A stretch of DNA of 64,000 bases, taken from contig CAMBMO010000001.1 of NCBI GenBank assembly GCA_945868805.1, forward strand, positions 1 to 64,000, read 5' to 3'. The first letter of the stretch is position 1, and the number at the start of each line of letters is the position of its first letter. This document shows, in pieces, positions 9,308 through 18,659 of the stretch. Made by a program: the position numbers and the translations under genes. This DNA comes from Singulisphaera sp. GP187 (GTDB lineage Bacteria; Planctomycetota; Phycisphaerae; Phycisphaerales; SM1A02). Under the pieces are notes generated by a model. It was not told where the DNA came from. It ran no database searches and saw only the letters and a list, made by a program, of their open reading frames with translations.

Positions 9308-10552
9308 TTACCAGGTGTTGACCTTTGTTTGATCAGGTTTGCCGACGGGCGGAACAGTCTGAACACTCTCTTCCCAGCTCAGCGGATACTTCAAGTCGTC
9401 GAGATCAAGCGCCGCACGCGTCGGGAAGAGAGGTCGAAATGTATCGCACATGACTGCGAGTTCGTCGGTCTTTGTCGCACCGATCGACGCCTCAATCGTT
9501 CCCGGATGCGGACCATGCGCAATTCCTTGTGGATGCAGTGTGAGCGAAGCACTTTCGATTCCGCGCCTCGCCTTGTAGTTGCCTTGGACGTAGTAGAGCA
9601 CTTCGTCCGAATCGAGATTGGAGTGGTTGTACGGAACCACGATCGCCTGCGGGTGGAAGTCCAGCAGACGAGGGCAGAACGAACAGATGACGAAGTTGCG
9701 CGCTTCAAATGTCTGGTGGGTCGGAGGTGGCATGTGATGCTTGCCCACGATTGGGCTGAAGTCGTCGATGTTGAAGATGTATGGGTAGTAGCAACCGTCC
9801 CATCCCACGACATCGAGCGGGTGATAGGTGTACATGTACGAATGAACCATCCCGCGAGTCTTGATTCGAACTTCGAACTCGCCGCGTCGATCGTGGGTCA
9901 GCGGTAACTGGGGCAATCGCAAATCGCGCTCGCAGTAGGGGGCGTGCTCGAGGAACTGCGATGTCTGCTTCGAGAGATAGCGCGGTGGTGGAAGGATGTG
10001 TGATCCATTGACGGATTCGATCAGCAAGAATCTCGCTTTGGGCTCACCTGTCGGAGTCGGATCAAACGACATCTGGTAGATGATCCCCTTAGGGATGATG
10101 ATGTAGTCCTTCGCCTTAAATTTTAAAGTTCCAAAGGTTGTGGAAACCGTTCCAGATCCATGATGGATGAAAATGCACTCGTCACCCGTGCCGCTCTTGA
10201 ACCAGTAGTTCATGGGTTCCGCTGGGACGCAGACGGACATCTCGACATCCTCATTGCCGAAGAGCACGACACGCCCGGTCACTGGATCACCCTTGGCAGG
10301 CATCGGCGCACTCCGCACATGTCGCATGCGCATCACGTCTCGTTCGACATATTCGGCCTTCGCTGCATAGATTGGCTTCCAGCCAGTCACTTGGGTCGGA
10401 GGGTGAATGTGGTAAAGAGTGGACGTTGGGCCGGAGAATCCCTCCGTACCGAAGACCTCTTCGCTATAGAGCGCGCCGTCTGGCCTGCGGAATTGGATGT
10501 GACGCTTTGGCGGGATTTCTCCCAATTTTGTATAGAAAGCCATCGGTGCCAT
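9308..10552 (-). CDS. hmgA: Homogentisate 1,2-dioxygenase
   Basis: Fe(II) ring-cleaving enzyme that turns homogentisate into 4-maleylacetoacetate. The N-terminal part has GFSGPTSTLYHIHPPTQV. The iron-site region is in the second cupin, PYNHSNLDSDEVLYYVQGNY, with His and Glu ligands, followed by LHPQGIAHGPHPG with the last His ligand. About 414 residues, close to the shorter bacterial form. Two ATGs are possible, 10552 and 10543; the longer open frame to 10612 reads through non-conserved sequence. The start lies 26 bp from the divergent GTG of the pseudouridine synthase gene. It is probably co-transcribed with the downstream DUF192 gene. Confidence 0.95.
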   Translation of the reverse strand: MAPMAFYTKLGEIPPKRHIQFRRPDGALYSEEVFGTEGFSGPTSTLYHIHPPTQVTGWKPIYAAKAEYVERDVMRMRHVRSAPMPAKGDPVTGRVVLFGNEDVEMSVCVPAEPMNYWFKSGTGDECIFIHHGSGTVSTTFGTLKFKAKDYIIIPKGIIYQMSFDPTPTGEPKARFLLIESVNGSHILPPPRYLSKQTSQFLEHAPYCERDLRLPQLPLTHDRRGEFEVRIKTRGMVHSYMYTYHPLDVVGWDGCYYPYIFNIDDFSPIVGKHHMPPPTHQTFEARNFVICSFCPRLLDFHPQAIVVPYNHSNLDSDEVLYYVQGNYKARRGIESASLTLHPQGIAHGPHPGTIEASIGATKTDELAVMCDTFRPLFPTRAALDLDDLKYPLSWEESVQTVPPVGKPDQTKVNTW

Positions 10553-10578
10553 ATTGTACGGCGATATCGAGAGACCTT

Positions 10579-11301
10579 GTGGACGACCCCGACACGCAAT
10601 CCAACCGCCCATTCAATACGCAACCGAGCATCCTGCACGACGAACCGGAGTGGTTCGTGTTGAACAAGCCGATTTGTTGGCACTGCGTGCTGGCTCGTGT
10701 GACCGATGGCAATCCGACGATTCAGGACTGGCTTGGAGAGTCCGATCCTCGTCAACGGGAACTTCCAGAGTGCGGTCTTGTTCATCGGTTGGATCACTCC
10801 ACGAGTGGATGCATCCTTGTAGCCAAGAACGTGCAGATGCACGAAACCTTGCGCGAGAATTTCTCGGTGGGATTTGGTGGCTGGGCGATTGAGAAGCGGT
10901 ACCTCGCGTTGGTTGGGAGCGGGTTGGATTTACGAGGTGAATTTGCGCTCTACTTTGCCGGTCGGCACAAGGGATCTGCGAAAGTCTCGGTGCACGCTTA
11001 CGGAGATCGCGCTGAGCGTGGCGAATGTCGCTGGACAGTCGTGCGAAAGGCGAGTGCGATGGCGAAAGCGGGTGATCCCCTGAGTTTCGATCTCGTCGAA
11101 GTCGAAGTCATCGGTCCCGGTCGTCGCCATCAGATTCGGGCAGGATTGAGTTCGCTCGGTCATCCACTCGCGGGCGACTCGCTCTATAAAGGAATAGCGC
11201 TCGGCGAGGATTGGAATGGCGGTTGTGCGGCGCTCCACTCGTGGAGGCTTGGAATCACTGGAATCCGTGTCGAAAGTCCGATTCCTGCGTGGGCCGAGTG
11301 A
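10579..11301 (+). CDS. RluA-family RNA pseudouridine synthase
   Basis: Isomerises specific uridines of rRNA or tRNA to pseudouridine. The 240-residue catalytic domain has the family hallmark HRLDHSTSGCILVAKN, where the Asp of HRLD is the nucleophile, then EKRYLALVGSG and the late motif GRRHQIRAGLSSLGHPLAGDSLY. There is no N-terminal S4 RNA-binding domain, as in RluA and TruC rather than RluC/RluD. The only start that avoids running into the divergent hmgA gene is the GTG at 10579. Which RNA site it modifies cannot be read from the sequence. Its 3' end faces the 776-residue gene on the other strand. Confidence 0.88.
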   Translation: MDDPDTQSNRPFNTQPSILHDEPEWFVLNKPICWHCVLARVTDGNPTIQDWLGESDPRQRELPECGLVHRLDHSTSGCILVAKNVQMHETLRENFSVGFGGWAIEKRYLALVGSGLDLRGEFALYFAGRHKGSAKVSVHAYGDRAERGECRWTVVRKASAMAKAGDPLSFDLVEVEVIGPGRRHQIRAGLSSLGHPLAGDSLYKGIALGEDWNGGCAALHSWRLGITGIRVESPIPAWAE

Positions 11302-11323
11302 CTGGCCAGAGTTTGTACGAGGA

Positions 11324-13654
11324 TCAATAGCCGCCGGTTGTGGCCGGATCAGCGTCTTCAGAATCCGTTTCGATTTCAAAGATTTCGGGAATCACGATTG
11401 GCGCACGAGGATCGATCCACGCTGGAAGTGCGAATGCAATCTGTATCTCTTCATCAGGGATCGAAACGAGGAGGAGGTTGTGTGGCGGCGTGGACGGATC
11501 GCCGTCGTTCCAGAACGGAAGGATGAACCGTCCGCCCCTGCGAAGCTCATCCATCGTCAGCACGCCTGAACCCTTAAAGATTCCATCGTCATTCGAGCAC
11601 GCGAATGCACCATTCACAACGATTTCAATTGACTTCTCTCGAGCCGCCTTGACCGCCTGTTCCTGATCAATCAGTGATGTTTCATTTGGAGCGACTTGTG
11701 CGAACGCATGTTCGTGAAATGTCTGATCAACCACGACTGCCAGGATTGTCTGAGGATCAGACCACTCGCAGTTGCATTCGTTCCACTCGATGCCTTCGAG
11801 TTGTACTGTGACACCTGGAAACTCGATCGCTTCCATCCAAGCAACAACCCGATCTCGCATCGGCATGGCGATGCCACGGCTTCGGGCAACATCGAGGTAG
11901 CGACTGCCAATGGGTGAAAGTTCCGAGTACGCAGACGCGGCGAGATCCTGTAGCTGTCCGTAGATCATCCGATCTTCGGCAAGTGCTACCGTCTCCCACA
12001 ACGCGGCAGTGTCGATCAGAAAGTTTGGCCAGAGAATCGCGATGGACGGGCTGTCGAAGCAGAGGCGAAACTCATCAGCGAATTCAGTCCAGTTGCCGGA
12101 CGCATTCGCCTCCAGAGCGCTCAGTGCGAGTTGCTCGACAACGCGACTCTGGAATCGCTCGCTGATCGCGAATACTTTCTGTTTCTGGAGATCGGATTCG
12201 GGTTGAGCAGTCAGGAAAAGCTCCGCGGCGGCAGCGATTGATCCCAAGTCAAGCAGCCGTTGGAAATCTGAAACGACCTGCGTACAGAGTTCCTCTCGGG
12301 AGAGGGCGTCTTCGACGAGCCTAGTCTCTTCGGCGGCAACTTGAACGCGCATCTCGATCCGTCCGACGAGATCTTGAAAGGCGACGAGCACCGATGGAAG
12401 ATCGCTCTCAGGAATCTCGCCATCGATGACTTCATCGGAAAACTGGACCAGTTCATCGGCTGTTTCGATATCGGCCAGTCGAGCCGAACGATCCGCGATC
12501 CACTCCAGCGCGGTATCGCGCGCGCTGAGAATCGCGACATAGCTATCGGCAAGATTGGCGCCTTCAGCTGCGAGCTGGCGAGCGCGATCGAATCGGGAGT
12601 CGCTCGGAATCGCCATGTTTGAAAGTTGATCGCTCGCCTGCTGCATCGACTGCGTCTCGGTGGATTCCATGTCTGCCGCTTGGATTTCACCGACCCCTGC
12701 CACGAGTGATCCTTCCAACTTATCGCGATTGGCAAGCAACTCGGCGATCGCCTGCGACTCTTCCGCGATCTGTTGCGATAGCTGTGGAAGTTGTGGTGGA
12801 GCCCGATCGATTGGGAGTGGCAACGCGAGTGCTTCGACCTGGGTCGAGAGAGCAGCGAGCGTCGCACTTGATTGAATCTTTTCGCGCAACAATTCGAGCC
12901 GGTTGACTGCTTCTGCCTGACTCGAGGTCAATTGCGCGAGGTCGGTTTGAAGTCGTTCGGCGAGCGATTCCAACAGCTCGTCGGTGAATCCTCCGCTCGA
13001 TGGATGTGGAGGGTCCGATTCCTCCAATGCGTCGACGACAGCCTGAAGACCAGCGATTGTTCGAACTTCGACTCCTATCGCGCCGTCGACAGCGCTTGTG
13101 CGCTCCGCAAACCATTTGCGATTCGCCAATCGATTGTCGGCTTCCACACAGAGGTCCCACGCTTGCAACTGCGCGTCACGGACATTGTCCAGGCTGATCT
13201 GCCGGATTGCGACGCGATCCCACCACGGAGCAATGACGATCTCCTTGATTCGAGCGGCAAGTTGGGAAGACTCGGTTGATTCGCCCGAGTCCTCGGGGTT
13301 TCCCTTCGATTCTTCGGCGCGATCTCGTGCGGCCATCATGTCGGCCTTGAGTGTCGCGAGCGCTTCTCGATCGACGGAGTATGCCCAACCGAGCCAGCCG
13401 AGAGTTGCGATGACGAGTGCGCCGATCGCCATCACGATGAGGCGCGTCTGCTTTCGACGTGTCGGCGGATTCGCCGGGACCGCCTTGGTCGTCGAGTTCA
13501 CTTGAGAGTGATCGGTGTGAGCGACGGTGGGTCCAGAATCGAATTCGGCAGACGGTTCGCTCTCGTCGGGAAATTCTTGAAAGTCGGCCTCATCGATCAG
13601 CCCCTCGAATGGGTCAGGCTCGTTTGTCTGGTCGGGATTCTTTGGATCACTCAT
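11324..13654 (-). CDS. Large unknown protein with acidic N-terminus, one membrane helix and long helical domain
   Basis: Not recognised. The 776 residues start with an acidic, Glu/Asp/Pro-rich cytoplasmic segment of about 65 residues (DPFEGLIDEADFQEFPDE). A basic stretch RRKQTR and one membrane helix (about 72-92, LIVMAIGALVIATLGWLGWA) follow. Next comes a long, mostly alpha-helical, Gln/Glu/Ala-rich region to about 580 that may form coiled coils, then a C-terminal beta-rich domain with a Cys-x-Cys in WNECNCEW. The bulk should lie outside the cytoplasmic membrane. It starts 30 bp after the 4-hydroxyphenylpyruvate dioxygenase stop on the same strand, so it may share that transcript. Similar designs occur in planctomycete cell-envelope proteins, but no function is implied. 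Confidence 0.7.
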   Translation of the reverse strand: MSDPKNPDQTNEPDPFEGLIDEADFQEFPDESEPSAEFDSGPTVAHTDHSQVNSTTKAVPANPPTRRKQTRLIVMAIGALVIATLGWLGWAYSVDREALATLKADMMAARDRAEESKGNPEDSGESTESSQLAARIKEIVIAPWWDRVAIRQISLDNVRDAQLQAWDLCVEADNRLANRKWFAERTSAVDGAIGVEVRTIAGLQAVVDALEESDPPHPSSGGFTDELLESLAERLQTDLAQLTSSQAEAVNRLELLREKIQSSATLAALSTQVEALALPLPIDRAPPQLPQLSQQIAEESQAIAELLANRDKLEGSLVAGVGEIQAADMESTETQSMQQASDQLSNMAIPSDSRFDRARQLAAEGANLADSYVAILSARDTALEWIADRSARLADIETADELVQFSDEVIDGEIPESDLPSVLVAFQDLVGRIEMRVQVAAEETRLVEDALSREELCTQVVSDFQRLLDLGSIAAAAELFLTAQPESDLQKQKVFAISERFQSRVVEQLALSALEANASGNWTEFADEFRLCFDSPSIAILWPNFLIDTAALWETVALAEDRMIYGQLQDLAASAYSELSPIGSRYLDVARSRGIAMPMRDRVVAWMEAIEFPGVTVQLEGIEWNECNCEWSDPQTILAVVVDQTFHEHAFAQVAPNETSLIDQEQAVKAAREKSIEIVVNGAFACSNDDGIFKGSGVLTMDELRRGGRFILPFWNDGDPSTPPHNLLLVSIPDEEIQIAFALPAWIDPRAPIVIPEIFEIETDSEDADPATTGGY

Positions 13655-13684
13655 GTCGATTGGTTCCCAAGTAGTTCTGACTCG

Positions 13685-14890
13685 TCAAAGATTTCCGCGT
13701 CGACCTTGTTCGTCTTCAAGTGCTTCAAAGAGCGCTTTGAAATTTCCCTTCCCGAAGGACTGGCTACCGCGCCTACAGATGATTTCGAAAAACAATGTTG
13801 GGCGATCTTGAAGTGGCTTTGTAAACAGCTGCAAGAGGTAGCCCTCGTCGTCGGAGTCGACCAATATCCCCAAGTCGCGCACTCGTTCGTGATCTTCCTT
13901 CACAGCGCTATGTCCGTGACTGGTGAGCATTGCGTTGACGCGCTTCCATACCGTCTCGTAATAGGCCTCTGGGATTTCTAGGAAATCGACGCCGCGATTG
14001 CGCAGTTCAGCGACGCTGGTCAACTCATCGTCTGTGCGAAGGGCGAGATGCTGGATACCCGGAGTCAGGTTGTGCCAATCGAGGTACTCCTGGATCTGGC
14101 TCTTCCGTTTGCCCTCTGCGGGTTCATTGATCGGCATCTTGATGAGTTGATTTCCTGAAGCCATCACCTTGCTCATCAGCGCAGAGAAGTCGGTCCCAAT
14201 GTCCTTGTCATCGAAATGCTTGAACATCTTGAAACCCATGACATCCTCGTACCACTTCACCCACTCGTTCATCTTGCCCAGTTCAACATTCCCCACGCAG
14301 TGATCCACGAACTTCAGTCCGCAGGGGTGCTTGAGGTTGAAGGCGTTCAGCCCATATCCCTCGACTTTTCGAAAACCAGGAGCGAGGATCGAACCCTGTT
14401 TGATCTTGGGGAGGTCGTACGAACCAGTCCGACTGACGAAGGAATGGACGACCCTGCCATAGGTCTGAATCCCCGCCATCGTGACCGTGCCCCCAGCATC
14501 ACGAGTTGTCCGTGGTTCGTATGCGCAATGACCACCGTTCTTGATTGCGCATTCCCACGCACGCTCCGCATCGAAGACCGTGAAGGCGATGTCCTTGATG
14601 CCATCTCCATGCAGTTTCATTTCGCTCGCGGCGGGATGTGCGGCCGAGAGTGGCGTCTCCAGGATGAGCCTGATGTTCCCTTGGGTCAGGAGGTACTGGG
14701 CAGACTCTCGATTTCCAGTCGTCAAATCTGAGATTTGGTCGACCTGAAACCCAAATGCATACGCGTAAAAGTGCGCCGATTGCTTGGCATTGCCGACGAA
14801 AAATCGAACGTGATCGACATCGATCAATGTCAGTGGATCAGTCATCGATGCGACTGCCGAAGGACTACTGCCGGTGCCGAGTGTTGCCAT
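13685..14890 (-). CDS. hpd: 4-hydroxyphenylpyruvate dioxygenase
   Basis: Non-heme Fe(II) enzyme converting 4-hydroxyphenylpyruvate to homogentisate, the step before homogentisate dioxygenase. Two vicinal-oxygen-chelate domains are visible. The first starts DVDHVRFFVGNAKQSAHFY. The second holds all three iron ligands: His in KFVDHCVGNV, His in TPGIQHLALRTDD and Glu in RPTLFFEIICRRG. The C-terminal gating-helix region FGKGNFKALFEALE is intact. At 401 residues the length is normal. The ATG at 14890 gives a 15-residue leader before MTDPLTLIDVDHV; the internal ATG at 14845 is an alternative. Only 26 bp separate it from the small divergent gene at 14917, so the two must share a promoter region. Confidence 0.96.
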   Translation of the reverse strand: MATLGTGSSPSAVASMTDPLTLIDVDHVRFFVGNAKQSAHFYAYAFGFQVDQISDLTTGNRESAQYLLTQGNIRLILETPLSAAHPAASEMKLHGDGIKDIAFTVFDAERAWECAIKNGGHCAYEPRTTRDAGGTVTMAGIQTYGRVVHSFVSRTGSYDLPKIKQGSILAPGFRKVEGYGLNAFNLKHPCGLKFVDHCVGNVELGKMNEWVKWYEDVMGFKMFKHFDDKDIGTDFSALMSKVMASGNQLIKMPINEPAEGKRKSQIQEYLDWHNLTPGIQHLALRTDDELTSVAELRNRGVDFLEIPEAYYETVWKRVNAMLTSHGHSAVKEDHERVRDLGILVDSDDEGYLLQLFTKPLQDRPTLFFEIICRRGSQSFGKGNFKALFEALEDEQGRRGNL

Positions 14891-14916
14891 GAGATGATGG
14901 TATCGTCCGACCCCTT

Positions 14917-15087
14917 ATGAGTGAACAAGAGTCATCGTCCAGTGGCGGTCGCAAGCTTGGGAAAAACGTGGGGTTGTGGGTGACGATTGGACTCCTCGTC
15001 GTCGCAGTCTTCATCGTGGTGATGTGCACCGCAGGCGATGCGGAGTTCCTTGAAAGTCCCGCAGATTTTCCTGCGCCAAATAATTAG
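14917..15087 (+). CDS. Small single-pass membrane protein, 56 residues
   Basis: Not recognised. A Ser/Gly-rich head (MSEQESSSSGGRKLGKN) is followed by one membrane helix VGLWVTIGLLVVAVFIVVMC at residues 18-37 and a short acidic tail ending PADFPAPNN. The ATG at 14917, the TAG at 15085-15087 and codon use like the neighbours support a real gene. It lies 32 bp before the GroES-like gene in the same direction. The Lys-Leu-Gly-Lys before the helix suggests that the N-terminus stays inside. Confidence 0.6.
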   Translation: MSEQESSSSGGRKLGKNVGLWVTIGLLVVAVFIVVMCTAGDAEFLESPADFPAPNN

Positions 15088-15119
15088 GTTGTGAGCCGAG
15101 AAGGATCTAGTATTTCCAG

Positions 15120-15455
15120 ATGAACAATCGAAGCAATCCACAGGCGAAACGCCTTGAAACGGTGGAACCCGTTGGCAAGCGAGTGCTCATCCGAAAGGAT
15201 GAAGACAAAAAGATCACAAAGGTTGGGATTCATCTTCCGGACAAGATGGAGATTCCGACCTTGACTGGTCGTGTCGTCGCAGTGAGCGCGCAAGTCGCCC
15301 GCGATGACGATTATTCGGTCTCGCAGTACGACCGTGTGCTGTTCTCGCCGAAGAATGTCATCCCCGTCGACTTCGAAGGGGACAACCGATTGTTCGTCGT
15401 ACCGATCGAAGATGTCGTGGCGATCTTTCGCACCGCAGGTGTTGCAGATTCGTGA
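15120..15455 (+). CDS. Divergent GroES-like co-chaperonin
   Basis: A 111-residue cpn10-fold protein. VEPVGKRVLIRKDEDKK matches the first GroES strand, KVGIHLPDKMEIPTLTGRVVAVS covers the mobile-loop and second-strand region, and the end FVVPIEDVVAIFR matches the last GroES strand. GroES caps the GroEL ring during protein folding in the cytoplasm. This copy has an N-terminal extension of about 16 residues and a loop with Asp-Lys in place of the usual pattern. No GroEL gene is next to it, so it may be a second, specialised copy. It overlaps aroA by GTGA. Confidence 0.75.
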   Translation: MNNRSNPQAKRLETVEPVGKRVLIRKDEDKKITKVGIHLPDKMEIPTLTGRVVAVSAQVARDDDYSVSQYDRVLFSPKNVIPVDFEGDNRLFVVPIEDVVAIFRTAGVADS

Positions 15456-16783
15456 GTGCTTCCAGTTCGAGCGCATCCGCACCCGCAATCGCGATTACTC
15501 CGGTTCGCCGGCCGTTCAATGTGACGGTCGAACCACCGGGATCGAAGAGCGAGACGAATCGATTTCTGATGCTGGGCGCGCTTTCTCCGGGTGTTTCCAA
15601 GTTGGACTGCCCACTTCGCGCGACCGATACCGATTTGTTCGTGGACGCGCTCCGCGCCATCGGAGTTCCAATTGAAATGGGAGAGAATTGCGCGCATATT
15701 CACGGCGCAGTCGGTCGAATCGCAGGTGGCGCATCAGTTCAATTGGGAGATGGCGGTACTCCGACGCGATTCATGATGGCGATCGCGACGCTTGCGCGTA
15801 AGCCCGTCGTCATTGACGGCAGTGTTCGGATGCGTGAGCGACCGATCGCTGAAGGGGTCGAGATGTTGCGTGCGATCGGTGCAAAGATCGACTATCTGGA
15901 ATGTGACGGCGCACTCCCGATCCGAGTCGGTGGCGGCCGACTTCCACGTGGTGGAGCGCTTGAAGTTGGACGGACTGCTTCAAGCCAATTCGTTTCTGCA
16001 CTCTTGCTCCTCGCGCCTCGCCTGGAGCGCGGTATCGATTTGTTCGTGAATTCGGAGTCTTTGACGAGTCCCTCGTATGTCGAACTCACACTGCACGCGA
16101 TGACAAAATGGGGCGTTCGATTCGAAGTTTTTCGAGACGCGACTGGTCGAATCACGCGCATTACTGTGCCCCACGCTGAACTGGTGCCGTCGCAGGTCGC
16201 GATCGAACCTGACGCGAGTAGCGCGGTGTATTTTCTCGGAGCGGCGGCGCTCGTGCGCGATGCCCGTGTGACCATTTGCGGATTGCCACGTCTCTCATCC
16301 CAGCCGGATGCGGCATGTCTCTCTGCCTTCGTGTCGATGGGGGCGCACGAGTGGTCAGGTCCGCGTGGCATGGGAATCGAAGGAACTTCGACGCTCGACG
16401 GGCTTGACATCGATGCATCGCGTTGGCCAGATGGCGCCTTGTGTGTTGCTGCAGTCGCATCGCTGGCGAAAGGCAAGTCTCGTATTCGCGGGCTCGAGAC
16501 ACTCAAGATGAAGGAATCGAATCGGGTGCACGTGCTCACGGAAGAGTTGACTCGAATGGGCTGCCGTGTCGAGACGACTGCGAGTTCGATCACGATCGAT
16601 CCAGATCCCTCGTCTGCTCGTCCGATATTGATCGACCCTCGGGGCGATCATCGAGTCGCGATGAGTTTCGCGATCCTCGGCTTGTCTCGGCCGGGCATCT
16701 CGATCGGCGAGCCCCAGTGCGTTGCAAAGAGCTATCCAAATTTCTGGCGCGACTTGGCAATGCTTTCCGAGCCTGCGCATTAG
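15452..16783 (+). CDS. aroA: 3-phosphoshikimate 1-carboxyvinyltransferase (EPSP synthase)
   Basis: Joins shikimate 3-phosphate and phosphoenolpyruvate in the shikimate pathway. The 443 residues have the substrate loop PGSKSETNRFLMLGAL, the PEP-site loop GDGGTPTRFMMA, RMRERPI, DASSAVYFLGAAAL and the end KESNRV...GDHRVAMSFAILGL. All are expected positions for the two-domain fold. The usual KS(L/M)TNR loop reads KSETNR; Lys and Arg are both kept. The GTG start at 15452 overlaps the GroES-like stop, indicating translational coupling. The cytosolic enzyme makes precursors of the aromatic amino acids that the neighbouring genes degrade. Confidence 0.96.
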   Translation: MSASSSSASAPAIAITPVRRPFNVTVEPPGSKSETNRFLMLGALSPGVSKLDCPLRATDTDLFVDALRAIGVPIEMGENCAHIHGAVGRIAGGASVQLGDGGTPTRFMMAIATLARKPVVIDGSVRMRERPIAEGVEMLRAIGAKIDYLECDGALPIRVGGGRLPRGGALEVGRTASSQFVSALLLLAPRLERGIDLFVNSESLTSPSYVELTLHAMTKWGVRFEVFRDATGRITRITVPHAELVPSQVAIEPDASSAVYFLGAAALVRDARVTICGLPRLSSQPDAACLSAFVSMGAHEWSGPRGMGIEGTSTLDGLDIDASRWPDGALCVAAVASLAKGKSRIRGLETLKMKESNRVHVLTEELTRMGCRVETTASSITIDPDPSSARPILIDPRGDHRVAMSFAILGLSRPGISIGEPQCVAKSYPNFWRDLAMLSEPAH

Positions 16784-16804
16784 ATAGAATCGATCCAGCG
16801 CGAT

Positions 16805-18649
16805 ATGGGTCCATTTCTCTTATTTGCTCGACGTTTGCTCTTCGAGCCTGGTCAACTTTCACTCGCGCTTTTTTTCGCGACAATTTCAGCGGCGGGACTT
16901 GGTGCCGGTCTGCTTGGACTCGGTCCCACCCTTGGATTGATTTTGGGTGATAACGGGACCTCGTTGCCAGAACTCGCGCGGCGATTCAATGAATCGAAGC
17001 CCTTTATTGGAGTCCCTGAGATATTGATTGGTTGGCTTCCATTGGGTCGGTTTGAGGGAGTTTTGGTCGTTCTTGGCGGGTTGACTCTGCTCACGATCGT
17101 CGGTGCGACAGCAAATTTTCTCCATCAATACATCTCGCTTCATCTCTGTGCCAAGGTCATCGCTCGCATTCGGCTCGACGCGTTCCGTCATGCCATCCGA
17201 ATGCCATTGAGCGAGGTTGTGCGAGTCGGTCCCGCGGAGTTTTCAAGTCGGGTGATTCGCGACTGCGCAGAACTGCAGTCCGGTCTGCTCGCGCTTATGG
17301 GTCGCACCATGGCGCAATTGACGAAGGGCACAGCATCCCTTCTCGTCGCAATTTATGTCGATTGGCGAATCGTTGTGGTCGTCGCGATCGCTGGTCCCGT
17401 CCTCTATGTGATTCTCCGAAAGACTGGCAAGCGCATACGACGCGGCACGAAGGGTGCGCTTCGACATCAGGCCACGCTCCTACGTGTGACGAGCGAAAGC
17501 CTGCAGGGACTGCGCGCGATCAAGACCTCGACAGCGGAAACAAGCATGCTGGGACGCTTCAAGCACGCGAACGCGCTCGTCATCCGCGAGCAACTTCGTG
17601 CTCGCACGGCGCGCAGTCTGGCGAGTCCTCTGATCGAAACGTTGACGATCTTGGTCGTGGTCGGACTGGCGACGCTCGCCGTTCGAGAAATCATGCGAGG
17701 AACGCTGACGTTTGCTGAGTTTCTACTTTCGCTCGGATCGCTCGCTGTCGCTGCGAGTTCCATGAGACCATTGACTGGCCTCGTGGCGGAAATGCAGGCC
17801 GCGAGTGCGCCTGCGGAGCGTTTGCGCGAATTGCTCTCGATCGAGGCCGAGCCGCAGACGAGTCACGACCGTCCGAATCTGCTGAGACATCAACATTGGA
17901 TTCGTTTCGAGGGAGTGACATTTCGATATCCCAACGCAGATTCGCTGGCACTCAGCAAGATTGATCTTGAGATTCGTCACGGCGAGCACATCGCCGTTGT
18001 CGGACCCAACGGCTGCGGAAAGACGACGCTTCTTTCAATGCTGCCGCGGTTGCTCGAACCACAAGAGGGTCGGGTCTTGGTGGATGGAACGGATATCCGA
18101 TCTGTCAACATTCGCAGCCTTCGTCGTCAGATCGGTGTCGTGACTCAGGAGGCCGTGTTGATTCAGGGAACAATTTCCCAAAACATCGCACTTGGCATTC
18201 CGTGCGCAACCGAATCGCAGATCAAGGAGGCTGCGCGACGGGCACATGCGGATGGATTCATTCAGATGATTCCTGGGGGATATGAGGCAGAAGTAGCGGA
18301 GCAAGGAGCGAGCCTTTCGGGTGGTCAGCGACAGCGAATCGCAATCGCGCGCGCCGTCTTGCGCGATCCAGCCATCCTGATTCTCGACGAGGCGACGAGT
18401 CAAGTCGATGCGGAGAGTGAGGCGCAGATCTCGCAAGCGATTGCAGAATTTGGTCGTCAGCGCACTGTCATTGCGGTGGCGCATCGACTCTCGACGATGC
18501 TTGCTGCAGATCGAATCGTGGTCATGAATCGCGGAAGCATCGTGGATTCAGGGACTCACGCCGAATTGATTGGTCGCTGCGATGTCTATTCGCGACTTGT
18601 GACGGCGCAATTGCAGACGAACGAGTCTGCCACCACTTCGCGCACATAG
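16805..18649 (+). CDS. ABC exporter, fused membrane and ATPase domains (MsbA/MDR-like)
   Basis: A 614-residue half-transporter that would work as a dimer. The first 340 residues contain about six membrane helices. The ATPase domain has Walker A GPNGCGKTT (about 399-407), the Q-loop in RRQIGVVTQEAVLIQG, the signature LSGGQRQRIAIARA (about 504) and Walker B AILILDEATSQVD. Members export lipids, drugs or peptides; the substrate is not readable here. It follows aroA by 21 bp and converges on the Pro-rich membrane protein gene. All catalytic motifs are intact. Confidence 0.93.
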   Translation: MGPFLLFARRLLFEPGQLSLALFFATISAAGLGAGLLGLGPTLGLILGDNGTSLPELARRFNESKPFIGVPEILIGWLPLGRFEGVLVVLGGLTLLTIVGATANFLHQYISLHLCAKVIARIRLDAFRHAIRMPLSEVVRVGPAEFSSRVIRDCAELQSGLLALMGRTMAQLTKGTASLLVAIYVDWRIVVVVAIAGPVLYVILRKTGKRIRRGTKGALRHQATLLRVTSESLQGLRAIKTSTAETSMLGRFKHANALVIREQLRARTARSLASPLIETLTILVVVGLATLAVREIMRGTLTFAEFLLSLGSLAVAASSMRPLTGLVAEMQAASAPAERLRELLSIEAEPQTSHDRPNLLRHQHWIRFEGVTFRYPNADSLALSKIDLEIRHGEHIAVVGPNGCGKTTLLSMLPRLLEPQEGRVLVDGTDIRSVNIRSLRRQIGVVTQEAVLIQGTISQNIALGIPCATESQIKEAARRAHADGFIQMIPGGYEAEVAEQGASLSGGQRQRIAIARAVLRDPAILILDEATSQVDAESEAQISQAIAEFGRQRTVIAVAHRLSTMLAADRIVVMNRGSIVDSGTHAELIGRCDVYSRLVTAQLQTNESATTSRT

Positions 18650-18659
18650 ATCGAGAACA

